The translations under genes were made by a program, and so were the position numbers. The notes beneath the pieces were generated by a model. The model saw only the letters and a program-made list of their open reading frames with translations, searched no databases and was not told where the DNA came from. Shown in pieces: positions 9,086 through 17,600 of a DNA stretch of 34,133 nucleotides; the stretch's first letter is position 1; each line of letters begins with the position of its first letter. The stretch is from an uncultured Lachnospiraceae bacterium (lineage in GTDB: Bacteria > Bacillota > Clostridia > Lachnospirales > Lachnospiraceae): positions 1 to 34,133 of the forward strand of contig CAMNGU010000013.1 in NCBI GenBank assembly GCA_946538525.1, given 5' to 3'.

Positions 9086-9161
9086 GTATCCATTGTCCCT
9101 CCTAAATACTTAACTTTCACATAAATATGATACTATATATCAAAAATGGATGCTATAGGTT

Positions 9162-9815
9162 TTACCCTGCAACATCCATTTGAATAATTCTTTTTATCGA
9201 TACAATAATCAGCGGCAAATACATGAATATTAGATTTAGTCTTTGCCATAATCCCTCGTTTTGTATGACAGAATTTTCAAACTCCGGCTTATCTGACATG
9301 ACAAATAAAACAAAGAAAAACATGGATATGAAAAAGCATATTATGACGATTACTCCCAGGAAAGCTTCACTGTTTTTAAATGATAATACTCCCATCAACA
9401 GTGGAACAAACAGAAATAGCATGAAGCCGATAACTGAACCAGCACCATGAATTTTGGATGCTGTAGTAACAATATCCTTAGATTCATTTACACTGAAAAA
9501 ACCTGTGAATATACAGGCACCAATGGCAAATATGGCGACAAATAAAACCACGGTTTTCGTTAGGCCGCCAGATACAGAACGGTAATACTTATATATGGCT
9601 GGAATGGCCGTAAGAAAAAGTAGCCCTTCAATTATCATCCAAATATTAAATGGAATCCTAACCGGACTACTTGGATTTCCCAGCGCACTTATAGACATCT
9701 TGGTGATGCTATATCCGCTATAAAACTTTGCTAGAACAAGAGATATGATGATATCTCCCAGCATAGCAATAATTAAAAACAGCCAGCCATTTTTATATAA
9801 AAAATCTATCTTCAT
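9162..9815 (-). CDS. DUF998 family membrane protein
   Basis: Membrane protein of 217 residues with about six hydrophobic segments, matching my knowledge of DUF998. The conserved stretch SISALGNPSSPVRIPFNIWM follows the first membrane segment, and HGAGSVIGFMLF marks a later one. The family has no established function. The ATG at 9815 is supported by AAAGG nine bases upstream; a TTG two codons earlier would have only 3 bases of spacing. It stands alone between DUF2804 and a lipoprotein gene, all on the minus strand but with gaps of 76 and 248 bases, so no operon is implied. Confidence 0.82.
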   Translation of the reverse strand: MKIDFLYKNGWLFLIIAMLGDIIISLVLAKFYSGYSITKMSISALGNPSSPVRIPFNIWMIIEGLLFLTAIPAIYKYYRSVSGGLTKTVVLFVAIFAIGACIFTGFFSVNESKDIVTTASKIHGAGSVIGFMLFLFVPLLMGVLSFKNSEAFLGVIVIICFFISMFFFVLFVMSDKPEFENSVIQNEGLWQRLNLIFMYLPLIIVSIKRIIQMDVAG

Positions 9816-10063
9816 GATCAATAACCTTTTTCAGTATTTTCTTACATTTGCAACTATTGTTAACATTATTATATTTTCAAAAGGTTATCGAATCCACCAA
9901 CCAAGCATTACATTTTAAAGAAAAAATGTTATGCTCAGTTGCATTTATCCCTTCACTCTCTGTCCACCAAATGCATGGATAGAACGGGTTCCTGCTTTTA
10001 CTCGGTTTTTAATTTCAAATAACCAACCAAAATGTATGCTTATTCTTTAATTTTATCTAATAT

Positions 10064-11734
10064 TTACTTCGAAACCTCCAGCAAATCTCCCGTTTCAGCG
10101 TCCACATAGATATGCATGTCAGGTTCTTCGAATACCACTTCAAATTCCGCTTCTTGTTTGACATCTTTCTGTGACATAAACTGAATAGGAAAATCCCAAG
10201 CTGGTGCATAAATAGATGAAGACTCGTTATAGTAGTAAATGAGATTTGAACCGGTGGTAAATACCATATCATTATCACCGATCTCACCGGTAAAGTCTTC
10301 CGACTTAAGAATTTCTATCAACGCATCTTTTATCTTGTCAGCTTTAAGAATTCGGGCAGGATATGCTTCGTCCACATGGAGCATCTGAACTATATCCACT
10401 CCAAAGATCCCCTTACTGGTAACCTCAACCACACCAGAATTAATCGGTGCTGATTCAATATAGTCCTGACTGAAGGAGCTATAATCCGCCGGATTATAAT
10501 TATTCAAAAATCCAGGATTCAGATATAGTGCATATCCATCATATGTATATTCTATCTTTTCGTCTAACTCTTCGGTCCAGTCAAGATATTTGTAAGGATC
10601 CCAAAGGGACTCTAAAAATGGTTTTTCTTTCCTAAGGGCATCTCCAATTCGGTCATCCTGTTCAGCCAGAATCTCCACGCTTCTTGGGAACTGATCTGTA
10701 TTCTTCGCCTCAACTCCATTCATATCAAATGTCGGCTCATAATCTATAACTGAGTGAGCAAAATCAGAATTTGAGAATACAATCTGAGATATAGAATTTT
10801 CGCTTCTATTCCCCTGCTCTTCTCCCACATATCCCATAACTGGTCTTGATCTCATGCTGTAGGAATTATAATCATTTCCAAGTTCTGATTCGTAATCAGA
10901 TATGCCCAGCTTGTCACTAAGAAATGTTCCAACCTGCTCCTCCACATCGGAAGGCGCCAATGTACATTCATTACCTACACAAGGATTGCCATTCATATCA
11001 ACGGAATTTCTGAGCATCACCGTCTTGAAATTCTTGCCCGGATAGTACTCCTCAATATTCACCGGATTAAAGTATATATACCTGGCCTGCTCCACCTTAT
11101 CATAGGCGATCATAAGACCAAATCTCACACCTTCATACTGGCCCTCATAAATGTGGATGTAATAGTTTTCGTTATCCACCCAGTCATAGGACTGAGCATC
11201 TCCAGGAGTTGGCACAGTATCTTCATCATAGTTGACTACGCACTCAAAATTATCATATTCCTTGTTTCGTGGTTCTTTCTCGATGATAGACTTTATAGTT
11301 TTGTATTTATTGAGAAATGAGACAAACTCGCCTGCTTTTTCATTTGAAATGGTTTTGACCTGCTTACCGGTATCTCCAAATATGGATTCAACGATTTTTT
11401 GCTCCGTCTCCTCTGAATCAGAGATTTTTGCCACCGTATATTTCTTCAGATCGTTCAGATTAGTCTCCTTGCTGTAGGTGGAGAAAATATTGTAACTTAT
11501 ACCACCTTCCTCAAAGTCCTCATTCAAAATGAGATCCAACTTTACAGCCCCGTCTTCACCATCTGCCTGCAAAAATGCTTCTACATCCTCTGAAGTTGCT
11601 TCTTCTGAACTTATCTCCTGATCTCCGTAGTCAGTTACTACCTCATCCGCCTTGGCACCACAACCAGAAAATGCCAAACAGAACGCAAGTGTAGCAGCAG
11701 CCTTCCGAATTTTTGAATTCCTATATGCTTTCAT
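10064..11734 (-). CDS. Predicted lipoprotein of unknown function
   Basis: Exported protein of 556 residues. The N-terminus has a basic start (MKAYRNSKIRK), a hydrophobic core and a lipobox-like AFSGC with Cys25 as the likely lipidation site, so it should be anchored on the outside of the membrane. The mature part is acidic, rich in Asp, Glu, Tyr and Asn, and I do not recognise a domain. The final ~60 residues (EAEFEVVFEEPDMHIYVDAETGDLLEVSK region) resemble a small beta-rich PepSY/YcdB-type module as found at the ends of secreted Firmicute proteins; this is an inference. I chose the ATG at 11734 because GAGG lies six bases upstream; an ATG two codons and a TTG four codons earlier are alternatives. 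Confidence 0.75.
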   Translation of the reverse strand: MKAYRNSKIRKAAATLAFCLAFSGCGAKADEVVTDYGDQEISSEEATSEDVEAFLQADGEDGAVKLDLILNEDFEEGGISYNIFSTYSKETNLNDLKKYTVAKISDSEETEQKIVESIFGDTGKQVKTISNEKAGEFVSFLNKYKTIKSIIEKEPRNKEYDNFECVVNYDEDTVPTPGDAQSYDWVDNENYYIHIYEGQYEGVRFGLMIAYDKVEQARYIYFNPVNIEEYYPGKNFKTVMLRNSVDMNGNPCVGNECTLAPSDVEEQVGTFLSDKLGISDYESELGNDYNSYSMRSRPVMGYVGEEQGNRSENSISQIVFSNSDFAHSVIDYEPTFDMNGVEAKNTDQFPRSVEILAEQDDRIGDALRKEKPFLESLWDPYKYLDWTEELDEKIEYTYDGYALYLNPGFLNNYNPADYSSFSQDYIESAPINSGVVEVTSKGIFGVDIVQMLHVDEAYPARILKADKIKDALIEILKSEDFTGEIGDNDMVFTTGSNLIYYYNESSSIYAPAWDFPIQFMSQKDVKQEAEFEVVFEEPDMHIYVDAETGDLLEVSK

Positions 11735-11884
11735 ATCCATCCTCAATTCCGTCTCATTCCAAGACTCATTTTACCTTTTTCCAAAACACAGAAAGTGTAG
11801 TACTCATATGTATCTATCTTACATCAGTTTTGTAAAGTTTTTGTAAAATTGATGTCTCGTTAGAATCTAGATATTTAGTTTTTT

Positions 11885-13144
11885 CTAATTCTCCCAAACC
11901 TCGATTGGGGAAACATCGTAATAATAAATCATGGAATCATAGAGCTCCGATGGAGTCTTTGTAATACTATTTGAAAAGCTGAGATACTGAATCATAAGGT
12001 TATACTGCTCGCCCAGAGAACCCATTTTAACTGGGGAATTAACAGCCTTTCCAAGCTTGCTGTTTCCATCCACCTTGCTAAAATCAAGAAAGTACTTATC
12101 CTCTGACATGTCCTTAACCTGATATGCCAGCTTATCATTTGAACAGAACTCCTTCACAACTCTTTCGTCGTTGTAAGGAAGATTGTCTTTTGAAATGTAG
12201 TAATCTGTTCCGATTGTGAAGTATGCATCCCCATATTCCTTGTCCAGATCTACACCGAGAAATGTTGCTGCAGATGAACTCGTCTCAGACATATGTCCAT
12301 TGTGGCATGACATCATAAGTGCACCCTGATGCTCTCTTTCCTCAATCTCAAGAGCCCAGTCAACAAACTCCTTCATCTTGGAGTCTCTATATTTAGAAGA
12401 ATAATTCTGCTTTTCGTTCAGGTCGAGATAGCATTTGATTGCTACAGTTGCCTGCTCACATCTTTCAACTTCAGCAAGAGAAGTGCTGGCAATATAAGCA
12501 TCTCTGTTTGCCTGAATATCCTCATTAATCTCATCCATAAGACTGATGATTGCGTCATAGTCCGCAGAATTATATGTATCCTCATTCTTATCTATAACAG
12601 CATCAATCTTTGAAGAATAGTCGTTATACTTTCCCTCATCAACCACTGCATAAAAATCTTCAATTAATTTGGCATTGAAACATCCTCTCTGAATGTCCAT
12701 ACCATAAAGACGAACCTTGTCCTCTTCGTCAGCAGTCATGTTATAATCATGCATCCACTGAACCAGTTCGCACATATTGTCCGTTCTATAAATTCTGTAA
12801 CCAAGCATCTTAGTTACTTCTTCCGCTGAGCCTTCGCCGCCCTGAATATACTCATTTGCGATGGCACATCCACCAAAGTCGCCTTCCAAAACCAGAGCTC
12901 TCACATTTGAATTCTCAACCAGAGACTTGAACACCTCAAGCTTAAGCTCCTGGAATTCCTTGTTGCCATGAGTGGCTTCACCAAGGGCAACAATTCTGGT
13001 GCCCGCTGGAATCTGGATGTTATCAACGGTTGTAACCGCTGAATCAAATCCATCAATTTTTCCTGGCTTCTTAAATGCAAAAATAGCTGCTCCTGCCAGC
13101 AGAGCTGCAACTACACCAACTGCTATAATTATTTTCTTATTCAT
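11885..13144 (-). CDS. Erythromycin esterase family protein, membrane-anchored
   Basis: Protein of 419 residues with one N-terminal hydrophobic segment (residues ~4-24), then an erythromycin-esterase-family domain. Visible family motifs are VALGEATHG (Glu56, His59), LVLEGDF (Glu87) and SCHNGHM (His281, His284), matching the Glu/His active-site set of EreA/EreB-type hydrolases. Many members of this superfamily are not macrolide resistance enzymes and their substrates are unknown, so the family name should not be read as a resistance call. The N-terminal segment suggests it faces the outside. RBS GGAGG precedes the ATG. It is the last ordinary gene before the CRISPR island, divergent from cas6. 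Confidence 0.8.
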   Translation of the reverse strand: MNKKIIIAVGVVAALLAGAAIFAFKKPGKIDGFDSAVTTVDNIQIPAGTRIVALGEATHGNKEFQELKLEVFKSLVENSNVRALVLEGDFGGCAIANEYIQGGEGSAEEVTKMLGYRIYRTDNMCELVQWMHDYNMTADEEDKVRLYGMDIQRGCFNAKLIEDFYAVVDEGKYNDYSSKIDAVIDKNEDTYNSADYDAIISLMDEINEDIQANRDAYIASTSLAEVERCEQATVAIKCYLDLNEKQNYSSKYRDSKMKEFVDWALEIEEREHQGALMMSCHNGHMSETSSSAATFLGVDLDKEYGDAYFTIGTDYYISKDNLPYNDERVVKEFCSNDKLAYQVKDMSEDKYFLDFSKVDGNSKLGKAVNSPVKMGSLGEQYNLMIQYLSFSNSITKTPSELYDSMIYYYDVSPIEVWEN

Positions 13145-13319
13145 GTCGTTTCCTCCGTGTGTTAAATGTTTTTCCTGATGTCTGAATAGTACACCAGAGG
13201 ATTACCTTGATATCGTAATCTGTTGTAAGTTGTTAAAATGTTGTCGTAAATGGGTATTTCACCATGATGCCTTACCCAAAATCCCTCCACAACAAACAGA
13301 ACCACGAATCTGTCTAAAT

Positions 13320-13330
13320 TGTGGTATAAT
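13320..13330 (+). promoter_or_regulatory. Extended -10 promoter of cas6
   Basis: TGTGGTATAAT: consensus -10 TATAAT (13325-13330) with extended TGG. The identical 11-mer precedes the main CRISPR operon on the minus strand (31789-31799). No good -35 box is seen. The predicted 5' UTR is about 39 bases. Confidence 0.7.
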
Positions 13331-13375
13331 TTTACCGTTACTGATTTAGAGGCATTTAACCAACAGGAGGCAAAT

Positions 13376-14338
13376 ATGGGGGATATTCTAAATATCAGGT
13401 ATTCAGAACTTCGATTTACGGTAAGACTAATCTCGGATTCTGAATTGCCACGATTCAAAACATCTGCAATAAGAGGCGGCATGGGAGATATGTTGCTGGA
13501 TGAGTATTGTATCAGAGAAAAAATCCGAAAAGAAAATGGAAATAAATGTGATACTTGCGATTATCTGGATGAGTGTATTGTCCAGCGAATCATGTACTCC
13601 AAAATGGATATAGAACCTGCTTTCATGTCCTCTGGTAATAGTATCGGTTATATAGTCGAATGTCTGGACCATAGAGAGCAATTTGATGCAGGAGATACTT
13701 TTGAATTTAAGCTTATACTCTTTGGAAAAAACTGCTTCTATCTAAGCCAGTATCTTTCAGCAATTTACCGTTTAGGAATGAATGGTATAGGAAAAAATCA
13801 TTCTCAGTTCGAGGTTATAAATGTCCGGAACATGAGAAATGAAAACATTTTAGACGAAAACCGTATTTATAAAGACAAATACCGAATAGATACAATAAAT
13901 GACTATGTTGAGTGGCGTATGAAAGATCTATCCGAAAATAGTAATCTTCATATACGACTTAAGACTCCTCTATCAATAAAGAAAAATGGAAATCAATTAA
14001 ATGAATTTGATATCGAATCATTTATAGACAACTTGAACAGAAGATTATATTCACTCAATTGTTTTGAGGGAAATGAATATCCAGAGCTTTTAGATAGAAA
14101 AGATAATTATCCACTGACAATTAAATCAGAGAGCAGGTCAGTCAGTATACCAAGATACTCCTTTAGAAAAAATCAAAAGATATTCCTTAGTGGTATATAT
14201 GGCAGCGTTGATTTGAATCTAGAAAATGTAGAGGACTATTTAGAACTTATTCGAAGACTTTTGGCAGGAGAACTAATCCATGTGGGCAGTAATACCAGCT
14301 TCGGATTCGGTGGATATGAATTGACGGAGGTACGGTAG
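13376..14338 (+). CDS. cas6: CRISPR pre-crRNA endoribonuclease Cas6
   Basis: Cas6 cuts the repeat RNA to release crRNAs for the interference complex. The 320-residue product has the family's cysteine cluster near residues 45-67 (Cys45, then CDTCDYLDEC with Cys58, Cys61, Cys67), following GGMGDMLLDEYC, as in Cas6 proteins of the PF10040 type, and a C-terminal glycine-rich RAMP loop GSNTSFGFGGYEL. The ATG at 13376 is fixed by CAGGAGG five bases upstream; an in-frame ATG at 13319 overlaps the promoter. It is the only cas gene on the plus strand. A one-spacer CRISPR array with its own leader follows 93 bases after the stop, pointing the same way. It presumably processes both arrays. Catalytic residues cannot be assigned by eye. 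Confidence 0.87.
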   Translation: MGDILNIRYSELRFTVRLISDSELPRFKTSAIRGGMGDMLLDEYCIREKIRKENGNKCDTCDYLDECIVQRIMYSKMDIEPAFMSSGNSIGYIVECLDHREQFDAGDTFEFKLILFGKNCFYLSQYLSAIYRLGMNGIGKNHSQFEVINVRNMRNENILDENRIYKDKYRIDTINDYVEWRMKDLSENSNLHIRLKTPLSIKKNGNQLNEFDIESFIDNLNRRLYSLNCFEGNEYPELLDRKDNYPLTIKSESRSVSIPRYSFRKNQKIFLSGIYGSVDLNLENVEDYLELIRRLLAGELIHVGSNTSFGFGGYELTEVR

Positions 14339-14384
14339 TTCAATATCAAGAATTGTCTAAAAGATTTATGGGAAAATGGCCCCA

Positions 14385-14431
14385 TTATTGACAATATCTG
14401 GATAGAACTGTCATAATACACTTATGTTTGT
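14385..14431 (+). promoter_or_regulatory. Leader promoter of the mini CRISPR array
   Basis: -35 TTGACA (14388-14393), 18-base spacer, -10 CATAAT (14412-14417), with the first repeat starting 14 bases after the -10. The block 14385-14422 matches the leader of the large array (33323-33360, minus strand) at 34 of 38 positions, which marks it as a true CRISPR leader and fixes the direction of transcription. Confidence 0.88.
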
Positions 14432-14545
14432 GTAGAAATAGATGCAGCCCGGTTGAGGGCATTGACACTCATTTTTCTATTTCTCCTTATTCTGTCTTTT
14501 ATTTAACTGTAGCAATGAATGTGGCTCGGTTGAGGGCATTGACAA
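14432..14545 (+). CRISPR. One-spacer mini CRISPR array
   Basis: Two 37-base repeats (14432-14468 and 14509-14545) flank one 40-base spacer (14469-14508). The first repeat is a normal member of the family (starts GTAGAAATAGATG, ends GGGCATTGACAC). The second, distal repeat is degenerate: several changes in its 5' half, a broken stem (CTC opposite GGGC) and a changed last base. That is the usual look of a trailer-end repeat and agrees with the plus-strand leader. The expected 8-base crRNA handle is AUUGACAC. The complement of the spacer, which is what the crRNA would bind, contains AAGGAG followed 10 bases later by ATG, like a translation start site. Confidence 0.88.
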
Positions 14546-14552
14546 GCCATAC

Positions 14553-14584
14553 AAAAAAGCACTTACGAATGTAAATGCTTTTTT
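14553..14584. terminator. Bidirectional terminator between mini-array and the Clp-FtsH gene
   Basis: AAAAAAGCA and TGCTTTTTT flank a further stem TTAC/GTAA (one mismatch between them) with loop GAAT. T-tracts exist on both strands, so it can end the plus-strand mini-array transcript and the convergent minus-strand protease transcript. Confidence 0.85.
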
Positions 14585-14619
14585 CATAATCTATTCAGTT
14601 ATATAAACATTCTTCTCTT

Positions 14620-17600
14620 CTATTCCAGGACATCTATACCTGGATAATAAAATAACTCACTTCTACGCTTTTCCACAATCTGATTAAATGCATCAAGTTG
14701 CTCTTGTCCATGTAATTGAAGAACTACCGCTGCATCATCATTACCTTTGAAAATACTATCATTTATGAGCGACATTATAAATTCAACTTTCCCAAGTTCA
14801 GAAAGTTTAATTTTTTTCTCTTTCTCATAACAATGACACATTCCTTCGAGTGTATACATATCAATTATTTCAAAAGGAAATCTATATAGTTTCTTCTCCG
14901 CATCAATACACTCAAATCTGTTTAAATCTAAATAATTATCTGCATAATCAAATTCAACTCTTCCATCTTTCTTACGAATCATATAAGCCCTAGAGTTAAG
15001 ATAATCCATAGCAGCCTCTTTGGTGGCAAAGCGAACTATGCTGGCATTATTTTGATATGCCTCTTTCATTACATCCGGAAGGATATTAGGATTATCCTTG
15101 TTCTCCACATAAATCTTTACTGTATCCGCAAATCTTAAAGCATAATAATATTCTTTTTCAGGGTCATATGACATTTTTCTATCCTTTGCAATATATGCTG
15201 TTGGCCAGATTGGATACCCATAAACAAGTTTTGGATAATTTCCTTTTTTATCTTCATCACCATATAAAATATAATCCTGATCAAAATCCACAAAGCATGT
15301 CCTATCAATATATGGAACTTCTGAATTAATAATATTATAGATCTGGTCTCCATCAATTTCACGCAGGTATCTCACAGAAAATGCTAATGCCTCAACTTTT
15401 TCCCATTTATCTTCAAGTATCTTTAGCGTCACATTCATTTGTTCCTGAAGAACCTTTTCGACTTCATCCCATATTTTTTCTTTTCTAGATTCAGGAAGAA
15501 TATCCTCTTTGATAACTCCATATTCCTCACCAATAAAATTGTCAGGAACAACCGAAAGCATTCCTTTAAGTCCACAAGAACAAATATAATGATAAGCAAG
15601 ACTTGTTGCTTTCTTAAGATCAGAAGAAGCCCCAACATTAATGGCATTATCTAATTCAAATTGATAATCATCTTTATCTTTAGAATATTTTTTTGCATAT
15701 ATTATCTCTGCAGCTCTTCCAGCAAGCGCAATACGGATGTGCCTTAAATAATCATTTCCAGAATACAGCTTAGGATCAGCCATGGCAAAACCATTAAAAC
15801 GGTCTCTTGGTACAACTGTAATATATGATAATCTTCGTCCGTTTATCCACTGCAACACTGAATGACCTGCCTCATGGAAGCATGTTCTCAGCATTTCCAC
15901 TGTTTCTTCTCTTTTTTCTCCATAGTTGATTCTCTGCAATCTATCCAGAAGATAATCAAGAGTCACATCACTCTTATCAAATTTATCTTTCTTTTTATAT
16001 ACAATTTCTGCGATAGATTCATCCAGAAATGTCTCAATCTCAGAAAAATTATCCTGAAATCCGAACATATGCCTTACTAAGACATTAGAATATTCTGTTG
16101 GAATATTTAAACCTTTCTTCTCAAATAATCGACCTAAAAATTCACATCTTTCAGGCCCTGAAGGTCTCTTAAATTCAATCTTTTCGCTAAATCTCCTTAT
16201 TATCGCGTCATCAATCAAGTTCAACGAATAATTAGTTGCACCTATAACATATACACCTGTATTATCCTTGCCGACACCATCCATTTCCTGCAGAAACTTT
16301 TCTAATACTAATTCTGCAATACCACTACTGAAATATTTCCTGGATTTAGCTATAGCATCAAATTCGTCAATAAAGATAACGCAAGGCTTCTTCCTTCTTG
16401 CTGTTTCAAATATATTCTCCAGTTCCTGAATTCCGTTACTCTCAACAAAATCCGATCCCACAGAAGAAATAAATGAAGCCCCTGATTCATATGCAATAGC
16501 TTTTGCCAGCATGGTCTTTCCCATACCAGGTTCACCATGCATAAGAATACCTCTAAGTAGTCTCACTCCTGCGCTTAGATATCTTTCAGGATATTTGATG
16601 TTATCTATACATCTTCTAGCTACACTAACAGCCTCTTCATTACCAAATATATCACTTAAATATACTTCTTTTTTCTCACTTAACAAATATCTGTTATTAA
16701 GAGCTCTTTCCCTTGCTGATTCAATGTTCGCATTCTGAATAGAGATATTGGAAAAGATTATATTCATCTCTCCATCTCTTGAGTTATAATCCATATTCCG
16801 AATAGATGAAAAACACTTTTCTGCTTTAGCTAGTTTATTGAACGAGGAAATGAAATAAACATTCTTCAGATCTTCCAGGAAACAAATCTGTGCCTTTCTC
16901 ATATTCGGCATTTTCTGTACATCTAGAAATGCAATCACATTTTTCACTAAGAGCGCCCTTTTATCTTCGTTTGAGAACCCTCTATCTACTACAAAAACAG
17001 GCACCTCATTTTTCTTTTCATATAGACATTCTAAGCATTTATATCCCTCTTCAGCAGTTATTATTGATTCCTTTGAATCAAACATATCAATAATATATGC
17101 AGCATAACTCGTATCACTATTAGGGTTATTATCCATGCACTTCTGTTCGAAGTCATCAAACTTCTTAACTATTTCAATATCCGCCTGATCAGCTACATAC
17201 TTGAATGCCGTTTTTGTTTCCTTACCAAAATATAAAACCTTTCTATTAGGAGGCATAATTAAATAGTCCTTTGCCTCCTCTGAAATACTATTCTCATCAA
17301 TGGAAACATTAATGCTCTTAAATCCATTCACATTTCTCTTTCTATCTGAAATATATGAAGAAGAATCAAGAAATAGATCCGTCACAAAACTCTTAGTCTT
17401 GGAAGATATATTTCTGGCATCTACTGACCCACCCTTACTGAGAATAAATAATCTAGCCATTAAGTCAGCATCATAAGTCATTTTTTCCAGATTTTTATTT
17501 CTTGTCTTAATTCTTTCACATGCATTTTCAATTGATATTTTTACCAGATTAGCAAGAGCATCTGCTTCCAGATAATTAAATACGATGATATTTGAGGACG

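Noticed and set aside
9945-10048. Minus-strand open stretch of about 33 codons in the gap between DUF998 and the lipoprotein gene
   Set aside because: No start codon or RBS, and too short to tell from chance. I see no other gene in this 248-base gap.
11885-13144. Macrolide resistance gene
   Set aside because: The fold and Glu/His motifs fit the erythromycin esterase superfamily, but the N-terminal membrane segment and divergence from EreA/EreB give no ground to claim macrolide hydrolysis.
14432-14508. Antisense small ORF of 16 codons over the mini-array, with AAGGAG upstream of its ATG
   Set aside because: It consists of the complement of the spacer and first repeat. The leader and terminator explain the region as a CRISPR unit on the other strand, so the RBS-like sequence is better read as a property of the spacer target.
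16890-17093. Many plus-strand open frames of 60-80 codons inside the protease and cas genes
   Set aside because: They are shadows of long minus-strand genes with clear domains and lack ribosome binding sites.
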